Below, piece by piece: positions 8,354 to 16,059 of a stretch of DNA of 44,507 nucleotides. The translations under genes and the position numbers were made by a program. The DNA comes from Oscillospiraceae bacterium (GTDB lineage Bacteria; Bacillota; Clostridia; Oscillospirales; CAG-272). Location of the stretch: the NCBI GenBank assembly GCA_015064695.1, contig SVRS01000016.1, positions 1 through 44,507 on the forward strand, written 5' to 3'. Below the pieces are notes generated by a model that did not search any database, was not told where the DNA came from, and was given only the letters and a program-made list of their open reading frames with translations. Every line of letters begins with the position of its first letter. Within the stretch, counting starts at the first letter, position 1.

Positions 8354-8800
8354 TTACACGTATTTCTCCTTGATGATATGGTCAATGTTTTCATTCATTC
8401 GCATAAAGCAACGCTCCATCACAGCACGATCCTCCTCGCTGATGCCTTCAAGAACCTCGGTTGCAAATTGTATCTGACGCGCTCTGCCTGCTTCGATGAT
8501 CTTCATTGCCTTTTCTGTGCATACGAGTGCATCTTTTCGCCTGTCTCCGGGCACGGCGCGTCTTTCAATATAGCCTTCCGCAACCAAACGCTCCACGTGA
8601 GTGGATACGATCGGCTTTTTAAGACCTCGAAGCTCGCAGATGTCTCTTGCTGTTGCAAAATCGGGATTGTTCGCAATAAAGAGCAGAATACTGATCGCAG
8701 TATGCGGCAGATTGGTTTCTTGAGCCAAAGGCAATAATGCTTTTTCATATGCCAAAGCAATCTTCCTTGCGTATCCGTTCATTTCTTGAATCGTTATCAT
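8354..8800 (-). CDS. MarR family transcriptional regulator
   Basis: A 148-residue winged-helix protein. The recognition region (TARDICELRGLKKPIVSTHV) is followed by a wing with the conserved D-x-R pattern (RRAVPGDRRKDALVCTEKA), as in MarR proteins, with flanking helices for dimer formation. The longer frame reaching 8872 would begin inside the promoter; I chose the ATG at 8800, which has GAGGT five bases upstream. It precedes a MATE exporter and probably represses both. Two palindromic TGAAC/GTTCA sites, one just downstream of the predicted transcription start, support autoregulation. Confidence 0.88.
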   Translation of the reverse strand: MITIQEMNGYARKIALAYEKALLPLAQETNLPHTAISILLFIANNPDFATARDICELRGLKKPIVSTHVERLVAEGYIERRAVPGDRRKDALVCTEKAMKIIEAGRARQIQFATEVLEGISEEDRAVMERCFMRMNENIDHIIKEKYV

Positions 8801-8821
8801 AGTATACCTCAAATATATTTC

Positions 8822-8835
8822 GTTCAATTCTGAAC
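8822..8835. promoter_or_regulatory. Likely MarR operator, proximal
   Basis: GTTCAATTCTGAAC is a palindrome of two GTTCA/TGAAC half sites. It lies about 9 bases downstream of the -10 box, where a bound repressor would block transcription. Confidence 0.55.
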
Positions 8836-8843
8836 TATATGAT

Positions 8844-8872
8844 ATTATACTATTTTGCGGTGTTGATGTCAA
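8844..8872 (-). promoter_or_regulatory. Promoter of the MarR-MATE operon
   Basis: On the minus strand a consensus TTGACA (8867-8872) and TATAAT (8844-8849) are separated by exactly 17 bases. The predicted start site is about 35 bases before the chosen MarR start codon. Confidence 0.8.
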
Positions 8873-8903
8873 TGATGAAATTGTGAATTTTTATGATGCT
8901 CTT

Positions 8904-8931
8904 TTGAACTGTAAAAAAATACTCTGTTCAA
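8904..8931. promoter_or_regulatory. Likely MarR operator, distal
   Basis: TTGAAC at 8904-8909 and GTTCAA at 8926-8931 form an inverted pair 16 bases apart, about 30 bases upstream of the -35 box. They are the same half site as in the proximal operator. Confidence 0.4.
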
Positions 8932-8944
8932 TATAATTTCCATA

Positions 8945-8990
8945 TAAAAAAACAGCATTCGTTTTCGAACTCAAACGAGTGCTGCTTTTT
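8945..8990 (-). terminator. Terminator downstream of the two-component operon
   Basis: On the minus strand a 12-bp stem with one mismatch (CAGCACTCGTTT against AAACGAATGCTG) is followed by seven T residues. It would end transcription of the 12224-9188 operon after its ~190-base trailer. Confidence 0.75.
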
Positions 8991-8993
8991 ATG

Positions 8994-9187
8994 TCTTTTC
9001 TTACTAATGGGAGTCGAACGCAGTGGGAAAATGCTCCGGCAGAGCGTTTCGGAACGGTGACCGAAGGATTTTGTCAAGCATACCCTCAAGGGGAGTAGGG
9101 GCGCTTGGCAAGATTCGAGAGCGATTCTCCGGAAATGCTTGCATAGTGATCCCCGCCCAAGGCCGCTGTATGGGACCTCTTGGATGC
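8994..9187 (-). other. Unassigned ~190-base trailer, possible structured RNA
   Basis: This stretch lies between the last gene of the two-component operon and its terminator. It has several short inverted repeats (for example TTCGG...CCGAA at 9047-9066). An ORF of 87 residues can be read through it from an ATG overlapping the previous stop, but it runs through the terminator hairpin and shows no protein-like pattern. I cannot assign it. A 3' UTR, a small RNA or a repeat are all possible. Confidence 0.3.
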
Positions 9188-9601
9188 TCATTTCATCAGC
9201 TCGTCGGTAAGACGGATGATCTCGGGCGCGAGCTTTTTGCGCTTTGCCTTTACGATGGCGTTATAGACGGGATAGGCGAGGCTTGCAAGGATACCGCCGA
9301 TTAAGCCGGCGACGACACCGATTGCCATGGACACATCTTGGTATGGACCGAGGATCTCTCCAAGATCGGTCATGCAAAGGCTCATTCCGAAGCCGAGTAT
9401 GAGTACGCCTATGATACCAAACAGGAGCGCGACCGCTAACGCGGTATTTGTTACGCTTGCGTCAAGCCGACGCAGACGTGCCATTTTATCCTCGGCTTCT
9501 GTGGGCGCGGTGTATTTATCGCGGATACGCTTCAGCTCAGCCTGCTCTTTGGCGGAGTAGGTATAGGTAAAACCGTTTTTTTCTTGATTGTTATGATCCA
9601 T
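9188..9601 (-). CDS. Conserved two-helix membrane protein
   Basis: This 137-residue protein has a charged N-terminal tail (FTYTYSAKEQAELKRIRDKY, then EDKMARLRRLD), two membrane segments (about 53-75 and 90-112) and a short basic C-terminal tail ending in APEIIRLTDELMK. I know this layout as a widespread conserved Clostridia family of unknown function, sometimes labelled dihydropteridine reductase without good reason. Its start codon overlaps the end of the preceding gene by 11 bases, so it is the last gene of the four-gene two-component operon. Confidence 0.75.
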   Translation of the reverse strand: MDHNNQEKNGFTYTYSAKEQAELKRIRDKYTAPTEAEDKMARLRRLDASVTNTALAVALLFGIIGVLILGFGMSLCMTDLGEILGPYQDVSMAIGVVAGLIGGILASLAYPVYNAIVKAKRKKLAPEIIRLTDELMK

Positions 9602-10484
9602 TTTTAACCTCGGATTTTAATATTTTGAGTTTCTTTGTGCCTGCGACGATCATATAAATGGCCATTGCTACGATCAATACGGAAATAGCACTGCCCGTTG
9701 CACCGAGCATCCATTTCTGTTCCGTAGCCGTCATGGTTCCGTCACCGAATGCGGTAAGCATCGTGGATTCCAGTGTCAACATTGACACGAGTGCCGCCGC
9801 CAAGCTGATGGCCTTGGATGCTGAAAAGACGGGACTGTTGTATTTGCGGTATTTCACCACGTTCACAATGGCTACCGTAAAGGCGGTGAAGGTATACGCC
9901 GCCATGGCAATCGCCGTGATCATGTGATGCTCGAAGGTTCTGCCCCAGTAGACCATAAAGAAAATGATCAGAGCCAAGGCCAAATTCATGAGAAGAAACA
10001 CCCAGCCGCAAGCGCGGTATTTTTCAAGCTCGTTCTGTATTTTCTCCCCCGGAGCATACCTTCTTGTGTGCAACAATAGGAAGAATCGCATCACGCCGAG
10101 GCAAATATAGTACGCGCCGAGGGAATAAAACCAAAAGGTATGATGGTAAAATCCCAGCCACAGCTGCAGGATTCCATACAGGGCGTTCCATGCAAGCGAG
10201 CCGTAGAGAGAGAGGTTGACACGCAGACGGGCATCATCCTGTAATCTTCTTGCGTATTTATTTTTATCCTTGAAGCTTTTGAAGAGCTTGATCAAGTGCG
10301 GAATCCTGAAGCACCAAACCGTTAGTGTGTACGCCGCTATCACGTAAGACACGATAGCGAATGGAGATTCCGTACCGACAAACACCATTGAGCTGACGAG
10401 CAGAACGGTGGCTATGGGAACGAGAATGATCATGATAGCGATATGCGGAAACAGTAGAGCTTTACCGTGCTTCTTCCAATCCAT
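9591..10484 (-). CDS. Multi-spanning membrane protein in two-component operon
   Basis: A 297-residue hydrophobic protein with about seven predicted membrane segments and short charged loops. No enzyme motif was recognised. The open frame reaches 10646, but the ATG at 10484 is preferred: AGGAGG lies eight bases upstream and it overlaps the kinase gene by only 23 bases. Overlaps at both ends show strict co-transcription with the kinase/regulator pair and the small membrane protein. A role in envelope sensing or as an output of the two-component system is plausible but is inference. Confidence 0.75.
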   Translation of the reverse strand: MDWKKHGKALLFPHIAIMIILVPIATVLLVSSMVFVGTESPFAIVSYVIAAYTLTVWCFRIPHLIKLFKSFKDKNKYARRLQDDARLRVNLSLYGSLAWNALYGILQLWLGFYHHTFWFYSLGAYYICLGVMRFFLLLHTRRYAPGEKIQNELEKYRACGWVFLLMNLALALIIFFMVYWGRTFEHHMITAIAMAAYTFTAFTVAIVNVVKYRKYNSPVFSASKAISLAAALVSMLTLESTMLTAFGDGTMTATEQKWMLGATGSAISVLIVAMAIYMIVAGTKKLKILKSEVKNGS

Positions 10485-11541
10485 ATTCAGTCCTCCTGAT
10501 CTTGACCGTAAAGGTCGTTCCAACACCGACAGCACTCTCCACGCCGATCTCGCCCTGCATAATGTCAACCACACGCTTGACGAGTGCAAGTCCAAGACCG
10601 TTGCCTTGGGTTGCGTGAGAGGTATCGCCTTGATAGAATTTTTCAAAGATATGTGCGCCGATGTCGGCGCTCATTCCGCATCCCGTGTCGGATATCTTGA
10701 CGGTAGCGTATTCGCCCTTTGCCGTAAGCGTAAGAGTAACCTTGCCGCCGTCCTCGGTGAACTTGAAGGCGTTGGAGAATAAGTTGTTCCATACGAGCGA
10801 GAGAAGCTCGGCATCAGCCGATACAATCACATTCTCCGCAATATCGGTTTCGATTTCGATATTCTTTCGTTCCCACGTGCTTTCATACTGCAAAAGGCTC
10901 TCGCAAAGCTGTTCTCCGAGGTCATATTTTTCGATCTGCGGATAGATCTGCTGATTTTCAAGGCGGTTCAGCTTGAGAATATTCGTCATCATATCGGCGA
11001 GACGGCGGGAGGCATCGGTGATCGCCTTTGCGTATTCAATTCGTTTTTCTTCGGGCAGATTGGGGACTTGCAGAAGTGTGCCGTAGTTCTGCATGACGGC
11101 AAGGGGCGTTTTCATTTCATGGGATACGTTGGCGATAAAATCGGTACGCAGGGTTTCCACACCCGAAAGCTCCTCTGCCATTTTATTGATGCATTCGATG
11201 ATTTCGTTGAAGCTGTCGTCGGTTGCAAATTTTGCGATAGGCTCAATGCGAACGCTGAAATCTCCCTCAATCATTTTCGAGGTGGCATCGGTAATTCGTT
11301 TTACGGGGCGCTCCACCGTGAATTTGCGGCGGATATGATTCATGACAGTCATTCCGATGCTCAAAAGTATGACATTGAGCATGGTGATTTTTGCGGCGAC
11401 CGTAATTTCTTCCCGTGTGAACGCCCGACCGAGGGAGCCCTGTAACGCGGAAATAAACAGTAGAATGCAACAGGTAGTCACGAATGCGGCAAGCAGAAAA
11501 AAGATGAAGAAATTACTGATCGTGCTGAATACTCTTTTCAT
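10462..11541 (-). CDS. Sensor histidine kinase
   Basis: 359 residues. Two membrane helices (about 10-33 and 50-68) enclose a very short external loop of ~17 residues, so the input is likely sensed within or near the membrane. A HAMP-like linker (75-128), the dimerisation/phosphoacceptor helix with NVSHEMKTPL (His141) and the ATPase domain follow, with N box (NNLFSNAFKFT), G1 (DTGCGM), F box (IFEKFYQGD) and G2 (GNGLGLALV). It should phosphorylate the response regulator encoded just upstream, whose frame it overlaps by 4 bases (ATGA). Confidence 0.93.
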   Translation of the reverse strand: MKRVFSTISNFFIFFLLAAFVTTCCILLFISALQGSLGRAFTREEITVAAKITMLNVILLSIGMTVMNHIRRKFTVERPVKRITDATSKMIEGDFSVRIEPIAKFATDDSFNEIIECINKMAEELSGVETLRTDFIANVSHEMKTPLAVMQNYGTLLQVPNLPEEKRIEYAKAITDASRRLADMMTNILKLNRLENQQIYPQIEKYDLGEQLCESLLQYESTWERKNIEIETDIAENVIVSADAELLSLVWNNLFSNAFKFTEDGGKVTLTLTAKGEYATVKISDTGCGMSADIGAHIFEKFYQGDTSHATQGNGLGLALVKRVVDIMQGEIGVESAVGVGTTFTVKIRRTEYGLEEAR

Positions 11542-12224
11542 TTGATCACCGCCTTATAGCCGAGGCCGTGGACGGTCTGGATTTCAAAGGAGTCGCACTC
11601 CGAGAGCTTTGTGCGGAGCTTGGTCATATACACGTCCACTGTTCTCGTGCTTGTTTGCGTATCTACGTCCCAGAACTCGTCCATCAGCTGTGTGCGTGTA
11701 AAGGTCTTTTTGGGATAGGACAGGAGCTTGTAAAGAAGGTCAAACTCTCTCGCCGTGAGGGGAATTTCCTCTCCGTCAAGGATTGCGCTCCTCTCGTCTG
11801 CATCCATCACAAAATTACCGACCTCCAGACGGTGGCTGGATGCGATTCTGGAGCGGCGAAGGAGCGCACCGATACGCAGAATCAGCTCGTCAAGATCGAT
11901 GGGCTTGGTCATGTAATCGTCGATGCCGATGCGAAAGCCTCTCTGTTTGGATGCGAAATCGTCACGGGCAGACATAAACAATATGGGAATATCATTATTG
12001 AGAGAACGCACCGTTTTGGCAAGCTCAAAGCCGTCGATCTGCCGTCCTCGGACGGCGGGCAGCATAATATCCGAAACGATGCAATCGAAGGTGGTCTTAT
12101 ACATCTCGTCGTAGGCACTCTCTGCGTCAAGACAACCGACTGCCTCATAACCGCTGTTGTTCAGATAAGAACAGACACTGCGGTTCAGATCCCTGTCGTC
12201 CTCCACAATTAAAATTTTGAACAT
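11538..12224 (-). CDS. OmpR/PhoB-type response regulator
   Basis: 228 residues: receiver domain (acidic pair in VEDD, phosphoacceptor Asp52 in VSDIMLP, Lys in MTKPID) and a C-terminal winged helix (LTAREFDLLYKLL, RTVDVYMTKLRTKL, HGLGYKA). Between the MLP after Asp52 and the usual DGFEL there are about five extra residues (AVRGRQI), in the loop near the active site, which is unusual. GGAGG lies upstream of the ATG. It is the first gene of the operon and is followed with a 4-base overlap by its kinase. An extended -10 (TGGTATAAT) is seen at about 12266-12274. Confidence 0.93.
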   Translation of the reverse strand: MFKILIVEDDRDLNRSVCSYLNNSGYEAVGCLDAESAYDEMYKTTFDCIVSDIMLPAVRGRQIDGFELAKTVRSLNNDIPILFMSARDDFASKQRGFRIGIDDYMTKPIDLDELILRIGALLRRSRIASSHRLEVGNFVMDADERSAILDGEEIPLTAREFDLLYKLLSYPKKTFTRTQLMDEFWDVDTQTSTRTVDVYMTKLRTKLSECDSFEIQTVHGLGYKAVIK

Positions 12225-12250
12225 ATTTCTATCCTCCGGGGGCGTAATTT

Positions 12251-12340
12251 TCCTGAAGCATTTTCATTATACCATAGAAATGTTAAAGTTTTGTTTGTGT
12301 TTTCGCCGTTTCGGAAAAAATCCTGAAAATTTTTTTCAGG
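12251..12340 (-). promoter_or_regulatory. Candidate control region of the two-component operon
   Basis: On the minus strand an extended -10 box, TGGTATAAT, occurs at 12266-12274 with no good -35, a form that often needs an activator. TCCTGAA occurs on the plus strand at 12251 and 12321, the second as half of the palindrome CCTGAAAA/TTTCAGG (12322-12340). These may bind the response regulator itself; this is a guess. Confidence 0.35.
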
Positions 12341-12424
12341 GTTTTTGGTGATTGTAAATTGTAACAAGAAGGTGGAGATATCAGGCAAGATTGGGGGAAT
12401 ATTCTTTCTTTTGACCGCCGGGTA

Positions 12425-12453
12425 TTGACATTTCCTTAGGGAAGGTGTATACT
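12425..12453 (+). promoter_or_regulatory. Promoter of the GH3 gene
   Basis: TTGACA (12425-12430) and TATACT (12448-12453) are 17 bases apart. The spacer contains CCTTAGGGAAGG, an imperfect palindrome that could be an operator. The leader is about 110 bases. Confidence 0.75.
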
Positions 12454-12570
12454 GAAAGCAGAAGCGCCGTAGGCAGCGGAACCACCCGTCGGTTTTGATG
12501 CGGGATATGCTTTCGAAATCGTTCAACGTTGATGGTGATCGACTTACACTTAAGAGGAAAGGACTGCAAT

Positions 12571-15081
12571 ATGATGAATACAGAAAAATTCAAGGATTTG
12601 ACTTACTCCGTCGAGGAGCGAGTACAGGATCTGATGGCGCGCATGACTCTCAAGGAGAAGCTTGCGGTTATCATCGAAACCTCCCCGGCCAACGAGCGCG
12701 TGGGAATCCCAAAATATAATCATGGAAACGAGGCACTGCACGGTGTTGTCCGTCCCGGTACCTATACCGTATTTCCCCAGGCAATCGCTCTTGGCGCGAC
12801 CTTTGACGATGGGCTGATCGAGGAGATTGCCGATGCAATCTCTGACGAATCCCGTGCCGTTCATCATCACGGCAAGGGTGTCTGTGTCACGGAGGATCAG
12901 TATGAGGGAAGATATAACGGCCTTTTGACCTTTTGGTCACCGGATCTCAATCTCTGTCGGGATCCTCGCTGGGGCAGAACCGGTGAAACCTACGGAGAAG
13001 ATCCGTATCTTGCCGGAAAAATGGGTGCGGCGTTTGTTCGGGGCTTGCAGGGCAAGGATCCCCACTATCTGAAGGCGGTGGCCACCCCGAAACACTATAC
13101 GGCCAACAACGAGGAGCATAATCGCTTCAGCTGTAATGCGGAAATGAGCGAAAAGTCCCTGCGGGAGTACCATTTGGAGCCGTTCCGCCGCGCGGTGGAG
13201 GAAGGCCGTCCGGCCGCAGTTATGGCAGCGTACAACGCCGTCAACGGGGAGCCCTGCCATCAGAATTCGTATCTGCTGCAAACCATTCTGCGCGACGAAT
13301 GGGGCTTTGACGGATACGTGGTATCCGATTGCAGCGGCATTGCAAGATTGTGGGACGCCCACCGAAAGCATGATGATCCTGCGGATGCGGCGTCGGCGGC
13401 TCTGAACGCGGGTGTGGATCTGGAATGCGGAAGCTACAGCCCTTACGAGCATTTCTACGCGGAATTTCTGGAGCGTCAGTTGGCGGAGGGAAAGACTACT
13501 GAGGCACGTATCGACGAGGCCTGCCGCCGTGTTCTGACCGCGCGGTTCAAGCTCGGTCAGTTCGATCCTGAGGAGATGGTTCCGTTTTCCAAGATCCCGT
13601 TGTCCGTGGTGGGCTGTGAAAAGCACGCCGCTCTTGCCTATCGCGCGGCGGTAGAATCCATTGTTCTTCTGAAAAACAACGGCGTTCTTCCGTTGAGACC
13701 CGATACAAAGGTTGCCGTTGTGGGCAATAACGCCCATCTCTGCCAGTTTGGCGATTACAGCGGCAAGCCCAGGAATACGCCCGTTTCTCCGTTGGACGGC
13801 ATTCGAGAGATCGGCGGTGACAACGTCACCTTTGTCCGTTGGACGGGAAATCGATCGTCCGATCAATATACCGTAATCTCTTCCGATTACCTGTGTGATC
13901 CCGATGGAAATCCCGGTCTGCGGGGCTCCTACTACGATTTCGCCCACTTTGTTGGCACTCCCAAGGTACGAACCGATGAGCAGATCGATTTTGCATGGCG
14001 GGATCAGATGCCCGATCCCTTCATCGAGGCCCAGCAGTATTCCATTCGTTGGGAGGGTGTTCTGGTGCCCGAGATCAGCGGTACCTATTTCCTCCGGTTG
14101 AACTATTCGGGCTGTGCGCCTTGCGAAATGCCGAAGATGTTCTTCGACGGCGGGGAGATCGGGACGCAGACGGCTGTTCGGATGGAGGTGGGCAAGACCT
14201 ATCCTATCACCATTGAGTACATCAAATCGGCAGAGAATCCCTCGGTTCAGCTTTCGTGGATCCAGCCTGCGACGGACGGAGAGGAGATCTTCTCGGCCGA
14301 ATGCAAGGCGGCCGGGGAAGCCGATGCCGTTGTGGCTGTTGTGGGTCTTGGCGTTGAGTATGAGAGGGAAGGACGGGACAAGGATTCTCTGGATCTTCCT
14401 CCCGAGCAGGCCGAGCTTTTGCGGCGTTTGTGGGGGGTTAACCGGAATCTGATCGTGATTCTCGTTACGGGAAGCCCCTTGACGGTTCCTGCGGTTCACG
14501 AGCATTCCGCCGCTATAGTCGAGGCATGGTATCCCGGTGAGGCGGGCGGACGTGCTTTGGCAGATATCCTGTATGGGAAGGTCAATCCCTCCGGACGTTT
14601 GTGTGCTACGTTCCCGATGTCTGTTTCGGACATTCCCGCCTTCGATGACTACGAAATGTCCCATGGCAGAACCTATATGTACAACAAGCGCACACCGCTT
14701 TACCCCTTCGGCTTTGGCTTGTCCTACACCCGCTTTGCGTATTCCGATCTTTGTGTGAAGGGCAGGGAAGTGACAGTTCGCGTGAAGAATATCGGTGGTA
14801 TGGGCGGCGACGAGGTTGTACAGCTGTATTTGGACAGTGCCGGACTTTCGAATCAACCCATGCTTCGGTTGGTTCGCTTTATGAGAGTGTTTCTCGGAGC
14901 CAACGAGGAGTCGGTCATTTCCTTTACACTTGACGACCGTTGCTTTACGCTATTCTCCGACGAGGGGCGTGAGCAATTTGTAAACGGCACGTACAAGCTC
15001 TTTGCGGGCGGGGCTCTTCCCACGGATAGAAGCCTGGCATTGGGCGCTACGGATGCGGTTTGTACGGAGATCACGGTTTGA
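12571..15081 (+). CDS. Glycoside hydrolase family 3 beta-glycosidase with PA14 insert
   Basis: 836 residues without signal peptide, so a cytoplasmic enzyme cutting imported oligosaccharides. N-terminal GH3 barrel: HGNEALHGVV, SPDLNLCRDPRWGRTGETYG, ATPKHYTANN, and the nucleophile motif FDGYVVSDCSGI (Asp253). The second domain is interrupted at about 451-575 by a PA14 module (YSIRWEGVLVPEISGTYFLR), then resumes (VVGLGVEYEREGRDKDSLDL) and ends with a fibronectin-III-like domain. This layout is typical of bacterial beta-glucosidases and beta-xylosidases; the exact sugar cannot be told. The start at 12571 has AAAGGA seven bases upstream; an upstream in-frame ATG at 12529 lacks one. Confidence 0.93.
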   Translation: MMNTEKFKDLTYSVEERVQDLMARMTLKEKLAVIIETSPANERVGIPKYNHGNEALHGVVRPGTYTVFPQAIALGATFDDGLIEEIADAISDESRAVHHHGKGVCVTEDQYEGRYNGLLTFWSPDLNLCRDPRWGRTGETYGEDPYLAGKMGAAFVRGLQGKDPHYLKAVATPKHYTANNEEHNRFSCNAEMSEKSLREYHLEPFRRAVEEGRPAAVMAAYNAVNGEPCHQNSYLLQTILRDEWGFDGYVVSDCSGIARLWDAHRKHDDPADAASAALNAGVDLECGSYSPYEHFYAEFLERQLAEGKTTEARIDEACRRVLTARFKLGQFDPEEMVPFSKIPLSVVGCEKHAALAYRAAVESIVLLKNNGVLPLRPDTKVAVVGNNAHLCQFGDYSGKPRNTPVSPLDGIREIGGDNVTFVRWTGNRSSDQYTVISSDYLCDPDGNPGLRGSYYDFAHFVGTPKVRTDEQIDFAWRDQMPDPFIEAQQYSIRWEGVLVPEISGTYFLRLNYSGCAPCEMPKMFFDGGEIGTQTAVRMEVGKTYPITIEYIKSAENPSVQLSWIQPATDGEEIFSAECKAAGEADAVVAVVGLGVEYEREGRDKDSLDLPPEQAELLRRLWGVNRNLIVILVTGSPLTVPAVHEHSAAIVEAWYPGEAGGRALADILYGKVNPSGRLCATFPMSVSDIPAFDDYEMSHGRTYMYNKRTPLYPFGFGLSYTRFAYSDLCVKGREVTVRVKNIGGMGGDEVVQLYLDSAGLSNQPMLRLVRFMRVFLGANEESVISFTLDDRCFTLFSDEGREQFVNGTYKLFAGGALPTDRSLALGATDAVCTEITV

Positions 15082-15098
15082 GATGCTTGCCATGAAAT

Positions 15099-15198
15099 GT
15101 GGCGAAGCCACACATCATTAGGCGAAGCCGTCATCATTGGGCAGAGCCCAACATCATTTGCCATGAAGCTCGCTTTGCGAACTTCGGCAAACATCATT
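15099..15198. repeat. CATCATT-spaced hairpin array
   Basis: Four short perfect or near-perfect hairpins of different sequence (GTGGC-GAA-GCCAC; GGC-GAA-GCC; GGGC-AGA-GCCC; TGCC...GGCA) are each followed by the constant motif CATCATT. Stems differ while the linker is conserved. The array begins 18 bases after the GH3 stop codon and ends at a terminator. Confidence 0.6.
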
Positions 15199-15239
15199 CA
15201 AAAAAAGCACTTTTGTCGGTAGACAAAAGCGCTTTTTTT
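15199..15239. terminator. Terminator next to the tRNA-Arg fragment
   Basis: Near-perfect stem flanked by A7 and T7, so it can work in either direction. Its layout (loop GGTA between GTC and GAC, then directly the bases TGGCACGG) copies that of the real tRNA terminator at 15701-15746. Confidence 0.75.
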
Positions 15240-15241
15240 GT

Positions 15242-15269
15242 TGGCACGGTGTAAGGGATTCGGAACCCC
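15242..15269 (-). repeat. Duplicated 3' end of tRNA-Arg
   Basis: About 28 bases match the 3' end of the tRNA-Arg at 15747-15823, including the CCA end and most of the T arm, with one inserted G. The rest of the tRNA is missing. With the intact tRNA it makes direct repeats around a ~500-base segment that contains no gene. Confidence 0.75.
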
Positions 15270-15382
15270 GCCGAGCAAGCTCGGCATCAAGTTGCACTCC
15301 GCGACCTACGGTCGCTGGAAAACGGAAGCCGTATAGTCTTTCGGCAACTTGAACCGAGGTCTCGGCCCAAAGCGCCGCATCA
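15262..15382. other. Hairpin-rich noncoding stretch
   Basis: No gene is seen. Several nested inverted repeats are present: GCCGAGC/GCTCGGC, GCGACC/GGTCGC, ACGG/CCGT, and the longer pair ATCAAGTTG...CAACTTGA enclosing them. Confidence 0.4.
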
Positions 15383-15421
15383 ACAGAAAAGCCCAAGGCA
15401 TAAAACCTTGGGCTTTTCTGT
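15383..15421. terminator. Bidirectional terminator-like hairpin
   Basis: A perfect 16-bp stem (ACAGAAAAGCCCAAGG with its complement) and 7-base loop lies inside the gene-free segment between the tRNA-Arg copies. Confidence 0.55.
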
Positions 15422-15520
15422 TGCCTAAAAGCGACTAAAAGGTGCGTAAGTGAGGTAAAAACGAACATAAGGTCAACTTTTATTTCTTTTGTTATTATAT
15501 CATAATTTAGATAGCTTTTC

Positions 15521-15700
15521 AAGTGAAATATTCGGCTGACGCCGAATGTGAAATAATTTCCTTGCGAAAATTGTGAAATATCTCCCTTTGGTCGATGTGA
15601 AATGAAATTTGCCCACATTCGCGTCAGCGAATATTTCACATTTGCGGAGCAAATATTTCACAGCGAAGCTATTTCACTTGCCCGTAAGGGCAAATTTCGT
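15521..15700. repeat. GTGAAAT/ATTTCAC-spaced hairpin array
   Basis: Short variable hairpins (TTCGGC-TGAC-GCCGAA, TTCGC-GTCA-GCGAA, TTTGC-GGA-GCAAA, AGC-GAA-GCT, TTGCCC-GTAA-GGGCAA) are separated by a constant heptamer. It reads GTGAAAT in the left half (15523, 15548, 15573, 15597) and its complement ATTTCAC in the right half (15633, 15655, 15671). The whole is therefore a large palindrome made of small hairpins. Confidence 0.6.
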
Positions 15701-15746
15701 TGAAAAAAGCACACATTTGTCTGGTAGACAAATGTGTGCTTTTTTC
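15701..15746 (-). terminator. Terminator of tRNA-Arg
   Basis: On the minus strand, directly after the CCA end of the tRNA, a perfect stem of about 20 bp with a short loop is followed by a T-tract. Confidence 0.85.
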
Positions 15747-15823
15747 TGGCACGGTGTAAGGGATTCGAACCCCCGACCTACTGGTTCGTAGCCAGGCACT
15801 CTATCCAGCTGAGCTAACACCGC
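15747..15823 (-). tRNA. tRNA-Arg (anticodon ACG)
   Basis: 77 bases with encoded CCA. The acceptor stem is GCGGTGT with ACACCGT (first pair G-U). The D arm is GCTCAGCTGGATAGAGT, the anticodon loop CTACGAA gives ACG, and the T loop is TTCGAAT. The first anticodon-stem pair is a C-U mismatch. ACG becomes ICG after A34 deamination and reads CGU, CGC and CGA. It stands alone, followed on the same strand by its own terminator. Confidence 0.95.
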
Positions 15824-15965
15824 AGGCACGCAAGAGGCAGTTGCTCTTGAGCACTCGTATATTATAGCACAACAAGCCGAATTTGTCAAGAGTTTTCTTT
15901 TTGATTTTCTTCACGATTTTTTACAGAATTAAAATGTTTTTTTGGTACAAATTCCCGAAAACAGA

Positions 15966-15994
15966 TTGACAAACAGGAAACGATCGGGTATAAT
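15966..15994 (+). promoter_or_regulatory. Consensus promoter of the 16060 operon
   Basis: TTGACA (15966-15971) and TATAAT (15989-15994) are 17 bases apart. The predicted start site near 16001 leaves a 60-base leader and makes the upstream ATG at 16006 unlikely. Confidence 0.8.
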
Positions 15995-16059
15995 ATAGGT
16001 GCATCATGGCAGATGCATCTTCATTCTTTGCTTTTTTTACTTCAAAAGGAGTCCTACAT

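Noticed and set aside
8928..9191. 87-residue minus-strand ORF after the two-component operon
   Set aside because: It runs through the terminator hairpin and its T-tract and lacks a ribosome-binding site of its own.
12454..12570. 110-base GH3 leader as a riboswitch
   Set aside because: I found no match to a known riboswitch core and no terminator or anti-terminator pair.
12937..14856. 639-residue open frame antisense to GH3
   Set aside because: Shadow of the GH3 gene in a GC-rich region. No ribosome-binding site and no protein pattern; the sense frame has full catalytic motifs.
15154..15639. 161-residue ORF over the tRNA fragment and hairpins
   Set aside because: Covers noncoding repeats, two terminators and the tRNA 3' fragment.
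15521..15700. Evenly spaced short repeats, possible CRISPR
   Set aside because: Repeat unit is only 7 bases and the intervals are self-complementary hairpins, unlike spacers.
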